Below are positions 17,367 through 26,323 of a stretch of DNA of 64,000 nt, one piece after another. The stretch spans positions 1 to 64,000 of the forward strand of contig JANOQM010000009.1 of assembly GCA_031422295.1 (NCBI GenBank), read 5' to 3'. This DNA comes from JANOMH01 sp031422295 (GTDB lineage Bacteria; Pseudomonadota; Alphaproteobacteria; Rhodobacterales; Rhodobacteraceae). The translations under genes were made by a program, and so were the position numbers. Each line of letters opens with the position of its first letter. The first letter of the stretch is position 1. The notes below the pieces were generated by a model, which saw nothing but the letters and a program-made list of their open reading frames with translations, did no database searches and was not told the DNA's origin.

Positions 17367-19991
17367 TTACTCGGCCGCTTTTGCTGCCGGTTTCTTTGCC
17401 GCCGGTTTTTTCGCAGCGGGTTTCTTGGCGGCCGGTTTTTTAGCCGCAGCTTTTGGTGCGGCCTTGGCGGCGGGTTTGGCGGCGGCTTTCTTGGCCGGTT
17501 TCTTGCCGCCCTTGGCTGCCTTGTCATCGACCAATTCGACAGCCATTTCAAAGGTTACAGCCTGCGGATCGGTATCCTTGGGGATGGTTGCAAACACCTT
17601 GTCCCATTTGACGTAGGGGCCATAGCGCCCTTCCATCACCGCCATTGCCCCGCCGGACGGGTGATCGCCCAGTTCTTTCAGGGGGGCCACAGCAGCACCA
17701 CGCCCCGGGCGTCCGGCCTTCTTCTGCGCCAGCACCTCCATCGCGCGGTTCATGCCGATGGTGAAGACTTCTTCGACATCCTTGATGTTGGCATAGGTGG
17801 TGCCGTGTTTGACATAGGGGCCAAAGCGACCAATCGCCGCCTCGATCGGCAGGCCATCCTCGGGATGGGGGCCGATCTGGCGCGGCAGGTTGAGCAGTTG
17901 CAGGGCGCGATCAAGGTCCATCTCGCTGACCGGCCAGCCCTTGGGCAAGCTGGCGCGGGGCGGTTTGGGTTGCTCTTCGGTCGCCTCGCCGCGCTGCACA
18001 TAGGGGCCAAAGCGGCCATCACGCAGGCTGATCGGGTCGTCATTATCAATCCCAAGGATTTTCCCGTCGCCGCCAATGCCGTCGCCTTCGACACCGGGGG
18101 GCCCGAATGGCCTTGTGTAACGGCATTCGGGGTAGTTCGAACAGCCGATAAAGGCCCCGCCAGAGCGGGCGGTGCGCATGGAAAGGTGCCCGGTGCCGCA
18201 GACCTGACAGGTGCGGGGGTCGGTGCCATCCTCTCGCGCCGGAAAGATATGCGGGGCGAGGACTTCGTTTATCTTTTCAAGAACTTCGGTGATCCGCAGG
18301 TCGGCGGTTTCGGCAAGTGCCGCAGAAAAATCGCGCCAGAACCGGGCCAACACGTCTTTGTAATTCGCCTCACCGGCGCTGACTTGATCCAGCTGGTTTT
18401 CAAGGTCGGCGGTAAAGTCAAATTCGACATATTTACGGAAATAATTGGTCAGGAACACCGTAACGAGGCGGCCTTTATCCTGCGGAATCAGGCGGTTCTT
18501 GTCCTTGGTGACGTATTCGCGGTCCTGAATGGTGGTGACGATAGACGCGTAGGTCGACGGGCGGCCGATGCCGAGTTCTTCCATGCGTTTGACGAGTGTG
18601 GCTTCGGTGAAGCGCGGCGGCGGTTGGGTGAAGTGTTGCTCAGGGTCAACGCTGGTTTTGGCAGCGGTTTCCCCGGCCATGATCTGCGGCAGGCGGGCGT
18701 CTTCGTCATCGGTGACCGAATCATCGCGGCCCTCTTCGTAGATCGCAATAAAGCCTTCGAACAGCACCACCTGGCCGGTGGCGCGGAGTGTCACCTGCCC
18801 ATCAGCGCTGCCGACATCGACGGTGGTGCGTTCCAGTTGGGCGGCGGCCATCTGGCTGGCGATGGTGCGCTTGTAGATCAGGTCGTAGATCTTGCGCTGA
18901 TCGACATCGGTGATTTTCAGCGTGTCCGCGCCGCGCATCATATCGGTGGGGCGGATGCATTCATGCGCTTCCTGCGCATTTTTGGCCTTGTTCTTATACA
19001 TCCGGGGCGAGGAGGGCAGGTATTTTTCACCGAATTTCGACCGGATTGCATCGCGGGCGGCCATGACAGCCTCGGGGGCCATGTCGATGCCATCGGTGCG
19101 CATATAGGTGATCAGGCCCGCTTCATACAGGCGTTGCGCCGCCGACATCGCCTGTTTCGCGCCCATGCCGTATTTGCGGGACGCCTCTTGCTGCAGGGTC
19201 GAGGTCATGAAGGGCGGGGCGGGGTTGCGGGTGGCGGGTTTCGCCTCAACTGACAGGACCGTCAGGTCGCGGGAGCGGATCGCCTGCACCGCCATTTCGG
19301 CGGCGGTGGCGTTGGGCAGGTCGAATTTATCGAGTTTCTTGCCCGCGAGGGTCGTGAGTCGGGCCTCGTATTCGGCCCCACGCGGGGTTTTCAGTTTGGC
19401 GCTTACGGTCCAGTATTCCTGTGCGCGAAATGCCTCGATCTCCATTTCCCGATCGACGATCAGGCGCAGGCAGACCGATTGCACCCGGCCCGCGGATTTG
19501 GCACCGGGCAGTTTGCGCCACAGCACGGGGGACAGGTTGAAGCCCACCAGATAGTCGAGCGCGCGGCGGGCAAGGTAGGCATCGACCAAGGGCACGTCGA
19601 CCTGGCGGGGGTGTTTCATCGCCTCGGTCACGGCCGCCTTGGTGATGGCGTTAAAGGTGACGCGGCTGACGGCGGTGTCTTTTTTGATGGCCTTGCGGTC
19701 GCGCAAAGCCTCGGTCAGGTGCCAGCTGATCGCCTCGCCCTCGCGGTCGGGGTCGGTGGCGAGGATCAGGGCATTGTCGTCTTTAAGTGCGTCGGCAATG
19801 GCTTTGAGGTGCTTGCGGCTGTCGGCCTGCACTTCCCAATCCATGGAAAAATTATCCTCGGTATGCACCGATCCATCCTTGGGCGGCAGATCGCGGACAT
19901 GGCCGTAGGATGCCAGAACTGTGTAGCCCGGCCCCAGATAGGCATTGATTGTCTTGGCTTTGGCGGGGGATTCGACAACGACAACCGGCAT
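17367..19991 (-). CDS. topA: DNA topoisomerase I
   Basis: An 874-residue type IA topoisomerase. It begins with the TOPRIM motif VVVVESPAKAKTI, then DPDREGEAISWH. The catalytic tyrosine is in the GLITYMRTDG segment, and a four-cysteine zinc-binding module follows (CQVCGTGHL ... GCSNYPEC), then Topo_C-type repeats (RFGPYVQRG, RFGPYVKHG, RYGPYVKWD). The last ~45 residues are a Lys/Ala/Pro tail with four KKPAA units in a row, probably for nonspecific DNA binding. It relaxes negative supercoils. The frame extends to 20168, but the ATG at 19991 gives the canonical MPVVVVESPAKAK start. Confidence 0.97.
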   Translation of the reverse strand: MPVVVVESPAKAKTINAYLGPGYTVLASYGHVRDLPPKDGSVHTEDNFSMDWEVQADSRKHLKAIADALKDDNALILATDPDREGEAISWHLTEALRDRKAIKKDTAVSRVTFNAITKAAVTEAMKHPRQVDVPLVDAYLARRALDYLVGFNLSPVLWRKLPGAKSAGRVQSVCLRLIVDREMEIEAFRAQEYWTVSAKLKTPRGAEYEARLTTLAGKKLDKFDLPNATAAEMAVQAIRSRDLTVLSVEAKPATRNPAPPFMTSTLQQEASRKYGMGAKQAMSAAQRLYEAGLITYMRTDGIDMAPEAVMAARDAIRSKFGEKYLPSSPRMYKNKAKNAQEAHECIRPTDMMRGADTLKITDVDQRKIYDLIYKRTIASQMAAAQLERTTVDVGSADGQVTLRATGQVVLFEGFIAIYEEGRDDSVTDDEDARLPQIMAGETAAKTSVDPEQHFTQPPPRFTEATLVKRMEELGIGRPSTYASIVTTIQDREYVTKDKNRLIPQDKGRLVTVFLTNYFRKYVEFDFTADLENQLDQVSAGEANYKDVLARFWRDFSAALAETADLRITEVLEKINEVLAPHIFPAREDGTDPRTCQVCGTGHLSMRTARSGGAFIGCSNYPECRYTRPFGPPGVEGDGIGGDGKILGIDNDDPISLRDGRFGPYVQRGEATEEQPKPPRASLPKGWPVSEMDLDRALQLLNLPRQIGPHPEDGLPIEAAIGRFGPYVKHGTTYANIKDVEEVFTIGMNRAMEVLAQKKAGRPGRGAAVAPLKELGDHPSGGAMAVMEGRYGPYVKWDKVFATIPKDTDPQAVTFEMAVELVDDKAAKGGKKPAKKAAAKPAAKAAPKAAAKKPAAKKPAAKKPAAKKPAAKAAE

Positions 19992-20121
19992 GGGAATCCT
20001 TGAGTTACGGGCAGTGGGACTTGGCCGCATAACATGGGGGGCGGGGTTGGCGGTTGTCAATGCGACGTGTCGCAATTTCCGGAAATGGCGGGTAGAGCGT
20101 TGATAGTATGTCTGAAATTCG

Positions 20122-20243
20122 GGGTGGGTTGAAACCCACCTTACTTTTGTACATCGGATGTTGGTCAATCTGGCCCGCTTCGTGGGTCAAGACCCACGTT
20201 ACAATCTGCTTGCACTCGCGGCGAAATGTAGGTGTTAACCCGC
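20122..20243. repeat. Family-A palindromes upstream of topA
   Basis: Two clear copies lie in the 260 bp between dprA and topA: GGGTGGGTTGAAACCCACC at 20122-20140 and CGTGGGTCAAGACCCACG at 20181-20198. A degenerate third copy is around 20226-20243 (GTAGGTGTTAACCCGCC). Centres differ (TTGAAA, TCAAGA) while arms are conserved. The rest of the gap shows no gene. Confidence 0.8.
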
Positions 20244-20251
20244 CGGTGAAG

Positions 20252-21385
20252 CTATATCACCCGCGCCAGTAACCCGCCCGCCTGCCGCGCGATTTTGCCG
20301 TCAAGTTCCAGATCGATCAAGGCCGGGGCCATGAGATGTGATGTGGTGGCCAGATCGCGGATCAACTGATCCTCGGCCATCGGTGACGGCCCAAGGCGGG
20401 ACAGGATTTGGGCGTGCAGGCTGGCGGTTTCGCGTAAAGTCCGGGGTTCGGGGGCGTGCAGCGGGATGATATCAGCGGTTTGGATGACGGGGGCCAAGCC
20501 CAACGCCTCGATCACATCCGCGGCCGACCGCACCAGTATCGCCCCGTCGCGGATCAGCATGTTGCAGCCGGCCGCCCGCCCGTCGAACGGGTGGCCGGGG
20601 ACGGCGAGCACGTCGCGGCCCTGGTCGAGCGCGTTGCGGGCGGTGATCAGGCTGCCAGATTTGGCCGCAGCTTCGACCACCACGACACATCCGGCCAGGC
20701 CAGACACGATTCGGTTACGGGCCGGAAAGTGTCGCGCTTGGGGTTGCAGGCCCATGGGCTGTTCGGAAATCAGGGTGCCCTGTTTAGCGATTTGATCGGC
20801 GAGGGCGATGTTTTCGGTGGGGTAGATTACATCGACCCCACCGGCCATTACCGCAACGGTTCCGGTGGGCAGGGCGGCCAGATGCGCCGCAGCGTCGATG
20901 CCGCGTGCAAGGCCCGAGACCACGATATAGCCCGCCGCCCCCAGTTCTTCGGCCAGTTTTTTGGCCATGCGGGTGCCGAGGGATGACGCGTTGCGGGCGC
21001 CCACAAGTGCGACCATGGGTTTGGTCAGATGCGTGAGATCGCCCTGCGCCCAGAGGATTGGGGGGGCGTCGGCGATGTCTGACAGGGCGGAGGGATAGCC
21101 GGGGGTGCCTTTGCACAGCATCCGGGCGCGGGCGGCTTTGGCGGCTTTGAGTTCGGCATGGATCACGCCTTCGGGGCAGATTTGGTAGTCGGATACCCCG
21201 GCGGCGCGGGCGATGTCGGGCAGGACGCTGAGGGCATTTTGGGCGGTGCCATGTTCGTGGATCAGCCGCCAGAAGGTCGCGATGCCAACCCGGCGCGAGC
21301 GCAACAGACGAAGCCAGGAAAACCGATCTTCTTCCGTGGTGGGTGGGAGTGGGGGGTGAGTGGAAGAGTTGGGTCTCTCAGCCAT
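20252..21385 (-). CDS. dprA: DNA processing protein DprA (Smf)
   Basis: A 377-residue protein. A helical N-terminal domain (to ~110) is followed by the Rossmann-like DprA domain with ALVGARNASSLG, VSGLARGIDAAAH (the SGxARGID motif), FPARNRI and KSGSLITARNA. A C-terminal winged-helix domain covers ~310-377. It loads RecA on incoming single-stranded DNA in natural transformation. All family motifs are intact. It is the next minus-strand gene after a membrane protein, with a ~75 bp gap. Confidence 0.95.
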   Translation of the reverse strand: MAERPNSSTHPPLPPTTEEDRFSWLRLLRSRRVGIATFWRLIHEHGTAQNALSVLPDIARAAGVSDYQICPEGVIHAELKAAKAARARMLCKGTPGYPSALSDIADAPPILWAQGDLTHLTKPMVALVGARNASSLGTRMAKKLAEELGAAGYIVVSGLARGIDAAAHLAALPTGTVAVMAGGVDVIYPTENIALADQIAKQGTLISEQPMGLQPQARHFPARNRIVSGLAGCVVVVEAAAKSGSLITARNALDQGRDVLAVPGHPFDGRAAGCNMLIRDGAILVRSAADVIEALGLAPVIQTADIIPLHAPEPRTLRETASLHAQILSRLGPSPMAEDQLIRDLATTSHLMAPALIDLELDGKIARQAGGLLARVI

Positions 21386-21459
21386 TCCCGCGCTCCGTCT
21401 GTTGCAGAATCAGATTTACGACAAAGGGGTTAACGGGGGGTAAACAACTGTGAGCTGAA

Positions 21460-21894
21460 TCAGCCGATCGGCGATTCAGCAGGGGACGGTGCCACTCCCA
21501 AGACTTCAGGACATTTCCATCGCAGGATCAGCCAAAATGTCAGGCCATATGCGCAGCTAAAACCTGCAAATATCCAACCTGGAACCACAGCCTCGAACGA
21601 TTTGCTGAACAAAATTCCGAATCCGACCCCTGCAGCGAGTGCTGGAAGCCATCCTGCCCACCCGCGCCGCGCTAGCACAATCGCGGTTGGCACAGCGCAG
21701 ACCAAGGCCGGAGCCGTGAGTACGGGCGAGACCAACATTAAAGCGAGCGAGAATCCTTTCGGCACAAGTATGTCGGCAAAATTCATGCCTAGTGCCGGGA
21801 TTAACGCGACCAGAAAGAGCAGTCCAACGAGTAGCAGCCAAAGAGACGCCCGGACAATGGGTCTGTAATCGGCAAACGGAGGCGTCCTAAACAT
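21460..21894 (-). CDS. Small multipass membrane protein, unknown function
   Basis: A 144-residue hydrophobic protein with four probable transmembrane helices (LWLLLVGLLFLVALIPALG; a second around residues 45-75; one with WLPALAAGVGFGILF; one near WIFAGFSCAYGLTFWLIL). No domain is recognised. The frame is open to 21996, but that would overlap the tldD end with Gly/Arg-rich sequence; the ATG at 21894 has an AGGTGG ribosome site and follows the tldD stop by 11 bp. Its base composition is slightly lower in GC than that of its neighbours. Confidence 0.65.
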   Translation of the reverse strand: MFRTPPFADYRPIVRASLWLLLVGLLFLVALIPALGMNFADILVPKGFSLALMLVSPVLTAPALVCAVPTAIVLARRGWAGWLPALAAGVGFGILFSKSFEAVVPGWIFAGFSCAYGLTFWLILRWKCPEVLGVAPSPAESPIG

Positions 21895-21905
21895 CGGCCA
21901 CCTGC

Positions 21906-23327
21906 TCACGCCGCCGCCCCACCCACCGTCAGCCCACCGATCAGCAGGCTGGGTTGGCCCACGCCGACCGGCACCCATTGCCCGGCCTTGCCGCAATTGC
22001 CGATGCCGGGGTCCAGTTTCAGATCATTCCCCACCGCCCTGATCTGCCGCAGCGAAGTGGCCCCGTCGCCGATCAGCGTCGCGCCCTTGACTGGGGCGCC
22101 GATCACCCCGCCGCGCACCCGGTACGCCTCGGTGCAGGAAAACACGAACTTGCCGTTGGTGATATCGACCTGACCGCCGCCAAAGCCCACGGCGTAGATG
22201 CCGTCTTTCAGGTCCGCCACCATCGCGGCCGGATCGGCATCCCCCGCCAGCATATAGGTATTGGTCATCCGGGGCATCGGGATATGGGCGAAACTTTCGC
22301 GGCGGCCATTTCCCGTGGGTGCCACCCCCATCAGCCGGGCGTTCTGCCGGTCCTGCATGAAACCCACCAGAATCCCGTCGTCAATCAATACGTTACGCTG
22401 TGACGGCGTGCCTTCGTCATCCACGGTCAGCGACCCGCGCCGGTCGGGAATTGTGCCATCGTCCAGCACGGTGACACCGCGGGCGGCCACCTGTTGGCCC
22501 ATCAGCCCGGCAAAGGCGGAGGTGCCCTTGCGGTTGAAATCACCCTCAAGCCCATGGCCCACCGCCTCGTGCAGCAAAATCCCGGGCCAGCCGGGGCCTA
22601 AGACCACGTCCATGACGCCTGCGGGGGCGGGTTCGGCCGCCAGATTAACCAAGGCGATGCGCAACGCCTCGCGCGCAGCATCCTGCCAATGGGCGGGGGC
22701 GATCAGGCCAATCAGACCGGTGCGGCCGCCTGACCCGGCATTGCCGGATTCGCGCAGGCCGTTTGCCTCGACGATGACCGAGATATTGATCCGGGACATC
22801 GGGCGGATATCGGTGACCAGCTGACCTTCGGGGCGCAGAATGACGACTTCTTGCAAGCTTGCGGCCAGACTGGCCGACACCTGCACAACCCGGGGGTCGA
22901 GGGCGCGGGCGTAGGCGTCGATCTCGCGCAGGATGTCGATCTTTCCGGGGAATGCGATGCCATCCAGCGGGTCCTCGTCGCTGTACAGCTTGCGGTTGGT
23001 CAGTGCGGGGGCCGGTGACATCACCCCCCCGCCATCGCCCACCGCCAGCCGGGCGGTGCCGACCGCACGGCGCAAGGCATGTTCGTCGATCGTGGTGGAA
23101 TGGGCGTAGCCCGCCACCTCGCCCCGGACCGCGCGCAGACCGAAACCTTCGGTCGCGTCATAGCTGGCGGTCTTGATCCGGCCATCGTCGAACGACAGCA
23201 CCTCGGACCGGCGGCGTTCCAGAAACAGCTCGCCATCATCGGCGCCCTGCGTCGCCTCACGTAGCAAGGCCAAAGTGGCATCGCGGTCGAGCATGGTCTC
23301 AAATGGGCGGAATGGGGCAGTTGGCAT
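21906..23327 (-). CDS. tldD: Metalloprotease TldD
   Basis: A 473-residue member of the TldD/PmbA family. The metal site HEAVGHGLEGD (HExxxH) lies in the central part, preceded by DVVLGPGWPGILL. The C-terminal half has MTNTYMLAGD and NGKFVFSCTEAYRVRGG. TldD works with TldE/PmbA, whose gene is not here, to degrade unfolded peptides or mature modified peptides. The start at 23327 (MPTAPFRPFE) has an AAGGA site; the frame upstream to 23384 is probably non-coding. It is divergent from the cox cluster. Confidence 0.95.
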   Translation of the reverse strand: MPTAPFRPFETMLDRDATLALLREATQGADDGELFLERRRSEVLSFDDGRIKTASYDATEGFGLRAVRGEVAGYAHSTTIDEHALRRAVGTARLAVGDGGGVMSPAPALTNRKLYSDEDPLDGIAFPGKIDILREIDAYARALDPRVVQVSASLAASLQEVVILRPEGQLVTDIRPMSRINISVIVEANGLRESGNAGSGGRTGLIGLIAPAHWQDAAREALRIALVNLAAEPAPAGVMDVVLGPGWPGILLHEAVGHGLEGDFNRKGTSAFAGLMGQQVAARGVTVLDDGTIPDRRGSLTVDDEGTPSQRNVLIDDGILVGFMQDRQNARLMGVAPTGNGRRESFAHIPMPRMTNTYMLAGDADPAAMVADLKDGIYAVGFGGGQVDITNGKFVFSCTEAYRVRGGVIGAPVKGATLIGDGATSLRQIRAVGNDLKLDPGIGNCGKAGQWVPVGVGQPSLLIGGLTVGGAAA

Positions 23328-23507
23328 CAGGATTTCCTTACGCGAGACGGGTGCGAATAGTCGATTTTCGTGGCGTTGGGGCAAAAAGCGGCCCTATGCC
23401 GCAACCCCGGTTCTTGTGATGTTAGAAAGGATATGGGATTAGACGACCAACAAACAGCGGATTCCATGGACAGGTGGGGTCAGGCGGCCCAGAAACAAGG
23501 TTACGAC

Positions 23508-24371
23508 ATGCAGTTGACCAGAACGATCAAATCACTTCTGACCGGGGCCGCGACAGCGGTTCTGGGGTCAGCCGTGGCAGCCCAGACAGCCCTTGAGGAT
23601 TTGCCGATTATCGGGGCGCCGGTTGACGGAGCGATGGGGTTTCAACCCAGTGCGACCAAACTGGCCCGCGACGTGGTCTGGCTGGACAACATGATCCTGA
23701 TCATCATTACGGCTATAACGATCTTTGTGACCGGCCTGATGGTGTGGGTGGTGATCCGCTATAATGCCAAACGCAATCCGACACCGGCCGGTTTCACCCA
23801 TAACTCGCCGCTGGAAATCGCCTGGACCATCGTGCCGATTGTCATTCTGGTGTTCATCGGGGCGTTTTCGCTGCCGGTTTTGTTTGAGCAGCAGGAAATT
23901 CCTGAGGCCGATATCACGATCAAAGTCACCGGCAATCAGTGGTTCTGGAGTTATGAATATGTCGATGATGGGGTGGCGTTCGACAGCTATATGATTGGCT
24001 ATGGCGAAGGTAACCTGAACCCAGATATTTCACTGGCGCTGACTGAGGCAGGCTATTCGGACAATGAATTCCTGCTGGCCACGGATACAGCCGTTGTGGT
24101 GCCGATTGGGGCCACGATTGTCATGCAGTTGACCGGATCGGACGTGATCCACGCCTGGGCAATGCCTGCCTTTGGTGTGATGCAAAGTGCGGTTCCGGGC
24201 CGACTGTCGCAATTGTGGTTTTCGGCCGAGCAAGAAGGCATCTATTTTGGCCAATGCACCAGCCTGTGCGGCAAGGATCATGCCTATATGCCGATCACCG
24301 TCAAGGTTGTCAGCCAAGAAGTGTATGATGCATGGCTGCTGGGGGCAAAGACCGAGTTTCCGGCGTCTTGA
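23508..24371 (+). CDS. coxB: Cytochrome c oxidase subunit II
   Basis: A 287-residue protein with a cleavable signal peptide (to ~AVAAQ), two transmembrane helices (IIITAITIFVTGLMVWVV and WTIVPIVILVFIGAFSLPVLF), then a periplasmic cupredoxin domain. The CuA ligands are present: His in DVIHAWAMPAFG, and CTSLCGKDHAYM, giving Cys-x3-Cys, His and Met. NQWFWSYEY is the aromatic electron-entry segment. aa3-type terminal oxidase, inner membrane. The ATG at 23508 fits a signal peptide; the frame extends back to 23370. coxA is not adjacent. Confidence 0.96.
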   Translation: MQLTRTIKSLLTGAATAVLGSAVAAQTALEDLPIIGAPVDGAMGFQPSATKLARDVVWLDNMILIIITAITIFVTGLMVWVVIRYNAKRNPTPAGFTHNSPLEIAWTIVPIVILVFIGAFSLPVLFEQQEIPEADITIKVTGNQWFWSYEYVDDGVAFDSYMIGYGEGNLNPDISLALTEAGYSDNEFLLATDTAVVVPIGATIVMQLTGSDVIHAWAMPAFGVMQSAVPGRLSQLWFSAEQEGIYFGQCTSLCGKDHAYMPITVKVVSQEVYDAWLLGAKTEFPAS

Positions 24372-24384
24372 CCATGATGACTCA

Positions 24385-24487
24385 AGGGTGGGTTAAAAAC
24401 CACTTTAGAAGAAACCAGTCTAGGTAAGGTGGGTTTTAACCCACGTTCGACGATTGATACGGCAGGTAAGGTGGGACTTGACCCACC
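24385..24487. repeat. Three family-A palindromes between coxB and ctaB
   Basis: Three copies in about 100 bp: an imperfect one at 24385-24405 (GGGTGGGTTAAAAACCAC), one at 24424-24445 (GTAAGGTGGGTTTTAACCCAC) and one at 24467-24487 (GTAAGGTGGGACTTGACCCA). This is the densest cluster in the window. They could separate coxB and ctaB transcripts by forming stems in the RNA. Confidence 0.85.
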
Positions 24488-24512
24488 ATCCGACCCAAAA
24501 CATGGACCCGTG

Positions 24513-25448
24513 ATGACCGATCTCAGCCTGCCGGACAGCAACACCAGTGACGCGAGCATGGGCGACTATTTTGCGTTGCTCAAGCCGCGCGTCATGTCGC
24601 TGGTCGTGTTCACGGCGATTGTCGGTTTGCTGGTGGCCCCGATCCCAGTGCATCCTTTCATCGGATTTGTAGCGATCTTGTGCATCGCGGTTGGGGCGGG
24701 GGCCTCGGGCGCGCTGAATATGTGGTGGGATGCCGATATCGACGGGCTGATGCGCCGGACGGCCAAACGCCCGATTCCGTCCGGCAAAGTCGCACCTGCC
24801 GAGGCACTGGGAATAGGTCTGGTGTTGTCAGCCTTTTCAGTGATCCTGTTGTGGTTGGCGACCAATGCGCTGGCGGCTGGATTGCTGGCTTTTACCATCT
24901 TTTTCTACGCAACAATCTATTCGATGTGGCTGAAACGAGCGACGCCGCAGAACATTGTTATCGGCGGTGCCGCCGGGGCGTTTCCGCCGATGATTGGCTG
25001 GGCCGTGGCCACGGGTGATGTGACCCTGTCGTCGGTTCTGATGTTCGCCTTGATTTTTATGTGGACGCCGCCGCATTTCTGGGCTTTGGCCCTGTTCGTG
25101 AAAACCGATTACGGCGATGCGGGCGTGCCCATGTTGACCGAAACGCACGGGCGGCGGGTCACCCGAAACCATGTGTTGGGCTACACACTGGTGCTGATTC
25201 CGACGGCCCTTGCGTTGGGTTTTACGCCGATTGGCGGGCCGGTGTATCTGGCCACGGCAGTAATCCTGAACATCCGGTTTCTGCTGGGGGTCATCACGTT
25301 GTATAAACGTGACGAGGTGCAGGCCGAGGTGGATAATTATGCTGTCGAAAAGCATGTGTTCCGGATTTCGCTGAGCTATTTATTTCTGCATTTTGGCGCG
25401 TTGCTGGCCGAAGCGCTGCTGCGTGCCTATGGGCTGGGGGGCTGGTGA
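24513..25448 (+). CDS. ctaB: Protoheme IX farnesyltransferase (heme O synthase)
   Basis: A 311-residue UbiA-family prenyltransferase with about nine membrane helices. The first Asp-rich motif NMWWDADIDGLMRRTAKRP and the second (KTDYGDAGVPM) are both present. It farnesylates heme B to heme O for the aa3 oxidase. The ATG at 24513 follows the repeat cluster; the frame upstream merely translates a palindrome. The stop overlaps the start of the next small gene (TGATG). Confidence 0.96.
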   Translation: MTDLSLPDSNTSDASMGDYFALLKPRVMSLVVFTAIVGLLVAPIPVHPFIGFVAILCIAVGAGASGALNMWWDADIDGLMRRTAKRPIPSGKVAPAEALGIGLVLSAFSVILLWLATNALAAGLLAFTIFFYATIYSMWLKRATPQNIVIGGAAGAFPPMIGWAVATGDVTLSSVLMFALIFMWTPPHFWALALFVKTDYGDAGVPMLTETHGRRVTRNHVLGYTLVLIPTALALGFTPIGGPVYLATAVILNIRFLLGVITLYKRDEVQAEVDNYAVEKHVFRISLSYLFLHFGALLAEALLRAYGLGGW

Positions 25449-25648
25449 TGGCGATACAGGTCGAACATGAACTTCATGCGCGTCGCAAAGGCCGCAATAT
25501 CGGCGTCGGGCTGCTTTTAGGGGCATTCATTGCCGTGGTCTTTGGCCTGACCGTGGTCAAGGTGCTCCAACTGGGTGAGGCGGGCAAATTCCAGTCGTTT
25601 GACCATGTCGCGCGCCCGGAAATCATACCGGAGGGGGCGGGCGATTGA
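25448..25648 (+). CDS. Small single-span membrane protein of the cox cluster
   Basis: A 66-residue protein with a basic N-terminus (HELHARRKGRN) and one transmembrane helix (IGVGLLLGAFIAVVFGLTVV). Small proteins of this kind sit between ctaB and ctaG in related oxidase clusters and probably assist assembly, but I do not recognise a defined domain. The ATG at 25448 overlaps the ctaB stop (TGATG); a GTG at 25445 is an alternative. Its stop overlaps the TTG start of ctaG. Confidence 0.8.
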   Translation: MAIQVEHELHARRKGRNIGVGLLLGAFIAVVFGLTVVKVLQLGEAGKFQSFDHVARPEIIPEGAGD

Positions 25649-26271
25649 AGTTTCTTGGCAAATCCATAACCGGCCCGCAGAAAACCGCAGCGCAGGCCGG
25701 GGCAGTTGTCCTGCTCATGGCCTCATTGTCTTTTGCCGCGGTGCCGTTTTACCGCTGGTTCTGTCAGGTCACCGGGTTTGCGGGCACAACCAATGTGGCT
25801 ACTGGCGACAGTGATATCATCCTTGATCAGACCGTTGAGGTCCGGTTCGATGCTTCGCTTGATGCGGGCATGCCTTGGACCTTTACCCCGGTGCAACGGA
25901 CCATGACGCTGCGGATCGGGGAAACTGGCCTTGCGTTTTATGAGGCGCATAACCCGACGGACCGCGCAGTGGCCGGGCAGGCCAGCTATAATGTCACCCC
26001 GGATGCGGCGGGCCGGTTTTTTGACAAGATCGACTGCTTTTGCTTTGTCCAGCAGGTGCTGCAGCCGGGACAGACTGTGCAAATGCCGGTCAGCTTTTAC
26101 GTCGATCCGGCGATGGTGACTGACCGCGAGGGGCAATATGTACGTAATATCACCCTAAGCTACACATTCTACGAGGTACCGCTGCCGCAGGATGACAGTC
26201 AGGCGGCGTTGAACGCCGCGGCAGAGCCGCCTTTGACACCAGACACAACTTTGACCATAGACACTAATTAA
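25645..26271 (+). CDS. ctaG: Cytochrome c oxidase assembly protein CtaG/Cox11
   Basis: A 208-residue copper chaperone that inserts CuB into oxidase subunit I. It has an N-terminal membrane helix (AGAVVLLMASLSFAAVPFY) and a periplasmic immunoglobulin-like domain with the copper-binding CFCF motif (DKIDCFCFVQQ, near 130). The start codon is TTG at 25645, preceded by GGAGGGGGC and overlapping the previous stop as TTGA. The first in-frame ATG lies inside the membrane helix and would remove the anchor, so TTG is preferred. Confidence 0.95.
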   Translation: MKFLGKSITGPQKTAAQAGAVVLLMASLSFAAVPFYRWFCQVTGFAGTTNVATGDSDIILDQTVEVRFDASLDAGMPWTFTPVQRTMTLRIGETGLAFYEAHNPTDRAVAGQASYNVTPDAAGRFFDKIDCFCFVQQVLQPGQTVQMPVSFYVDPAMVTDREGQYVRNITLSYTFYEVPLPQDDSQAALNAAAEPPLTPDTTLTIDTN

Positions 26272-26323
26272 GGCCTAACCGGACCACGCCCGATCACGGC
26301 AACGACACCCAAGGGACAAGACC

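Noticed and set aside
17291..17551. N-terminal extension of scoA
   Set aside because: The added residues are an Arg/Pro/Asn-rich translation of the topA tail repeat; the ATG at 17290 matches the family start.
17313..19253. Long open frame on the plus strand opposite topA
   Set aside because: It is fully antisense to a gene with firm family motifs, begins in the Lys/Ala-rich tail repeat and has no domain of its own; typical of high-GC DNA.
24385..24487. Possible CRISPR array from repeated palindromes
   Set aside because: Only three imperfect units with unequal spacing, no spacer-repeat regularity and no cas genes.
24429..24512. Longer start for ctaB and similar extensions reading VGFNPP-type peptides
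   Set aside because: These peptides are translations of the family-A palindrome, not protein sequence.
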